This document shows, one piece after another, positions 62,171-64,000 of a stretch of DNA of 64,000 nt. The notes beneath the pieces were generated by a model. The model saw only the letters and a program-made list of their open reading frames with translations. It ran no database searches and had not been told where the DNA came from. The stretch is from an uncultured Bacteroidales bacterium. Its GTDB lineage: Bacteria; Bacteroidota; Bacteroidia; Bacteroidales; Paludibacteraceae. How positions within the stretch are numbered: position 1 is the first letter of the stretch; each line of letters starts with the position of its first letter. The stretch spans positions 1 through 64,000 of the forward strand of contig CADAZU010000012.1 of the NCBI GenBank assembly GCA_902792535.1. The letters are read 5' to 3'. A program made the position numbers and the translations under genes.

Positions 62171-63010
62171 TTATTTATACAATTTACGTTTTCCCATGAG
62201 GCGCATCATTGCATCCCAGAGGCGGGTGGGGAGAAGCCAATGGAAGAAGACGATCGCGCCGGAGAGACGTCCGATGCGGTAGCGTGTACACGGACGGCGA
62301 GAATTGACCGCTTTGCAGATGGCTTTGCGGACGACTGCGGGATCGGACAGAGAAGGCGAGAGATACATGTTCCGCAAGTTATCCGCCATCATTTTGCCGG
62401 ATTCGGCATAGGGTGTACCTTCCGATGTCTCTGCCAGATGGTCTGCTGCGATAATTCCCCAGTTGGTTTTGATAGCTCCGGGTTCTATGATAATTACGTC
62501 TATTCCGAAGGGTTTGAGTTCCATACGAAGGGCATCGCTGAAGGCTTCTACTGCATACTTCGACACATGATACCAACCGCCATAATAGAGGACCGATTTG
62601 CCTGCAACAGAGGAAGTGTTGATGATTCGTCCGGAATGCTGTGCACGCATGGAAGGCAGGACTAACTGGCAGAGCCGAGCGAGACCGAAGATATTGACTT
62701 CCAATTGATTACGGGCATCGTCCATCGGTACATTTTCGATTGCTCCGAAATAGCCATATCCGGCATTGTTGATGAGGACATCGATGCGTCCTTCGTTGGA
62801 GAGGATCGTCTGCACGCCTTGCTGCATCGACTGCTCGTCGGTTACATCCATCCGAAGCGGGGTGATTCCGTATTGCCGAAGCGGTTCCATCCGTTCGATC
62901 CGGCGTGCCGCGGCATACACTTTGTGCCCCTGTTCCGCCAAGGCAATCGCTGTGTCATAACCTATTCCGCTACTGGCACCAGTGAGGAGAATAACTTGAG
63001 GAGTTTTCAT
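62171..63010 (-). CDS. Short-chain dehydrogenase/reductase
   Basis: 279 residues from ATG 63010; the longer frame lies over the promoter. ILLTGASSGIGYDTAIALAE (TGxxxGxG), NNAGYGYFGAIE (NNAG) and SSVAGKSVLYYGGWYHVSKYAVEA (catalytic S, YxxxK) define the classical SDR. The C-terminus is basic. NADP(H) use is likely from Arg at AARR. The substrate is unknown. Confidence 0.9.
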   Translation of the reverse strand: MKTPQVILLTGASSGIGYDTAIALAEQGHKVYAAARRIERMEPLRQYGITPLRMDVTDEQSMQQGVQTILSNEGRIDVLINNAGYGYFGAIENVPMDDARNQLEVNIFGLARLCQLVLPSMRAQHSGRIINTSSVAGKSVLYYGGWYHVSKYAVEAFSDALRMELKPFGIDVIIIEPGAIKTNWGIIAADHLAETSEGTPYAESGKMMADNLRNMYLSPSLSDPAVVRKAICKAVNSRRPCTRYRIGRLSGAIVFFHWLLPTRLWDAMMRLMGKRKLYK

Positions 63011-63028
63011 AACTATGCAAATTTGGGC

Positions 63029-63060
63029 GCAAAGGTAGTAAAAAAAAATGACATGTGCAA
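63029..63060 (-). promoter_or_regulatory. Promoter for the SDR gene
   Basis: Minus-strand TTGCACATGTC and TACCTTTGC with the 23-nt offset. Nearly identical to the plus-strand promoter at 4319-4350. Confidence 0.82.
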
Positions 63061-63106
63061 GCGGGGAGTGCAAAAAAATAGCAAAGTAATAGCAAGCTAC
63101 CCCGAT

Positions 63107-63161
63107 TATGACGCACTTATCTCACACTTATCACGCACTTATCACGCACTTATCACGCACT
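63107..63161. repeat. Five 11-bp tandem repeats, copy 2
   Basis: Units TATCACGCACT with two variants, the reverse complement of the array at 4217-4271. Confidence 0.78.
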
Positions 63162-63183
63162 ACGCACATTTTCCGACATTTAC

Positions 63184-63208
63184 TGTATATATACATAGTA
63201 TATATACA
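63184..63208. repeat. Palindrome, copy 2
   Basis: Arms TGTATATATAC and GTATATATACA around a 3-base centre, matching 4170-4194. Confidence 0.78.
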
Positions 63209-63277
63209 CTTTTTGAGGGTGTTTTTGGGTATAAAAATGAGAAAAAATGCTTTTTTTATAAAAAAGTACGCGCGCGC

Positions 63278-63309
63278 TTGCACATGTCAAAAAAAAGTTG
63301 TAAATTTGC
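63278..63309 (+). promoter_or_regulatory. Promoter for the small membrane protein and OmpH
   Basis: TTGCACATGTC and TAAATTTGC with the 23-nt offset and an A-run spacer. Confidence 0.82.
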
Positions 63310-63332
63310 AGCCAATTTGGAAAGAAAGAAGT

Positions 63333-63542
63333 ATGAAAGAGATTTTGATAGCTATAATTTTTCTGCTGGTAGCGATGGCGCTACTGAGTGTGGGGGTGAT
63401 ATTTCGCAAAGACCATAGTTTCCGGTCGCAACATATCCATGCCAACGAACGGATGAAAAAAGACGGCATCCATTGCTCGACCGCGCAGGACAAAGAGATG
63501 CGGAGGGCGAAAAAACATAAGATTGATGTTGGGGAATTGTAA
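63333..63542 (+). CDS. Conserved Bacteroidetes small membrane protein
   Basis: 69 residues from ATG 63333. One membrane helix (ILIAIIFLLVAMALLSVGVI) and a polar tail with HSFRSQHIHANERMKKDGIH and a CSTAQDKEMRR segment. I recall this small family in Bacteroidales with the same HxH...GIxC pattern. Function unknown. It probably shares a transcript with OmpH 70 bases downstream. Confidence 0.75.
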   Translation: MKEILIAIIFLLVAMALLSVGVIFRKDHSFRSQHIHANERMKKDGIHCSTAQDKEMRRAKKHKIDVGEL

Positions 63543-63612
63543 GAGAGTTGATAGTTAAAATTTGGATTGCTGATCAAATTTAGAGAAATAAATTTAAACA
63601 CATTATAACATT

Positions 63613-64000
63613 ATGAACAAAATTAGTATTATTGTTGAGTCGATTTTGGCAGCAGCTGTTGTTGCCTTGTTTATTCTTTTCTTTACGGTGACGCCGGGCA
63701 AGAAAAAGCCGGTGAGCCAGGATGTAGAAGCAGCAGGAGAAATGCTGCCGATCGCAATCATCAACACCGATTCGATCCTGAAACATTACACACTGGCAGT
63801 TGAGGCACAAGACCGATTGATGTCTCAATATGAGGAATCCACCGTGAAACTGGACACCAAAGCTAAAGCGCTTCAGAAAGAGGTAGAGACCTTCCAGAAA
63901 GATCTGCTGGATTTCCAGCGCAAAGTAGAGGCAGGTGCTTTTTTGAGCCGTGAGCGCGCAGAGAGCGAGCAAGCCAAACTGCAAAAGAAAGAGCAACAGC
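63613..64000 (+). CDS. OmpH/Skp-family periplasmic chaperone, 3' end beyond the window
   Basis: 129 codons are visible. The N-terminal membrane anchor or signal (IIVESILAAAVVALFILFFT) is followed by LPIAIINTDSILKHYTLAVE and a long coiled coil rich in Lys, Glu and Gln (LDTKAKALQKEVETFQKDLL), as in the tentacle-like arms of Skp. It would hold outer-membrane proteins in the periplasm. It continues right of base 64000. Confidence 0.85.
   Translation, partial: MNKISIIVESILAAAVVALFILFFTVTPGKKKPVSQDVEAAGEMLPIAIINTDSILKHYTLAVEAQDRLMSQYEESTVKLDTKAKALQKEVETFQKDLLDFQRKVEAGAFLSRERAESEQAKLQKKEQQ

Larger units (their letters stand above)
63029..63309. repeat. Inverted 280-bp intergenic element, copy 2
   Basis: Reverse-orientation copy of 4069-4350: minus-strand promoter, five 11-bp units (63107-63161), palindrome (63184-63208), A/T-rich segment and plus-strand promoter. 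Again it sits between divergent genes. Confidence 0.85.

Overview
The window is chromosomal DNA of a member of Bacteroidales, probably an uncultured gut-type lineage; the genus cannot be read from sequence alone. The evidence is the promoter type, the lack of obvious Shine-Dalgarno sites, and the gene content. Promoters have a TTG-type -33 box and a TANNTTTGC -7 box whose first bases lie exactly 23 nt apart at eleven sites. The gene content includes DUF2723, Omp28 and FadL-like outer-membrane proteins, a GldF-like permease, a sodium-pumping decarboxylase and a small membrane protein preceding OmpH.

Layout. 1-3951: surface polysaccharide genes on the minus strand (glycosyltransferase, flippase, UDP-glucose dehydrogenase, short dehydrogenase paralogue). 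4456-28598: mostly plus-strand core genes. These include a DUF2723 glycosyltransferase, a CobW-type metallochaperone, PatB, an Lrp regulator, TrpS, an outer-membrane protein, a probable structured RNA at 15415-15651, RibH, aspartate kinase, YitT, a nucleotidyltransferase, GalE, ManA, RsmD (minus), a Rel synthetase lacking its hydrolase domain, RecR and small genes. 28600-44690: an accessory island. It holds gene remnants, a tRNA-like transcript with a replaced anticodon arm, a type I restriction-modification operon with a fused HsdM-HsdS and a REP-type transposase fused to a Rossmann-like domain inserted before HsdR, a BRO-Fic protein, a WYL regulator, an HNH nuclease and a cassette of very small genes with hairpin leaders. 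44693-50003: methylmalonyl-CoA epimerase, the four-subunit sodium-pumping methylmalonyl-CoA decarboxylase and a histidine kinase. 49878-63010: minus-strand core genes (IspE, phosphoesterase, ABC permease, nucleoside transporter, RF3, PheT, a redox and outer-membrane operon with Omp28 proteins, an SDR). 63333-64000: a small membrane protein and OmpH, cut by the window edge.

The most unusual signals are repeats. Two copies of a 280-bp intergenic element lie inverted 59 kb apart (4069-4350 and 63029-63309). Each has outward promoters, five 11-bp tandem units and a long palindrome, and each sits between divergent genes. Short tandem repeats and palindromic elements have also entered conserved genes in frame (UDP-glucose dehydrogenase, O-methyltransferase, RecR, HNH nuclease, the REP transposase). 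One palindromic element shows a compensatory base-pair change between its two copies, which suggests that its folded form matters. All functional statements are read from sequence and remembered family features; no searches were run.
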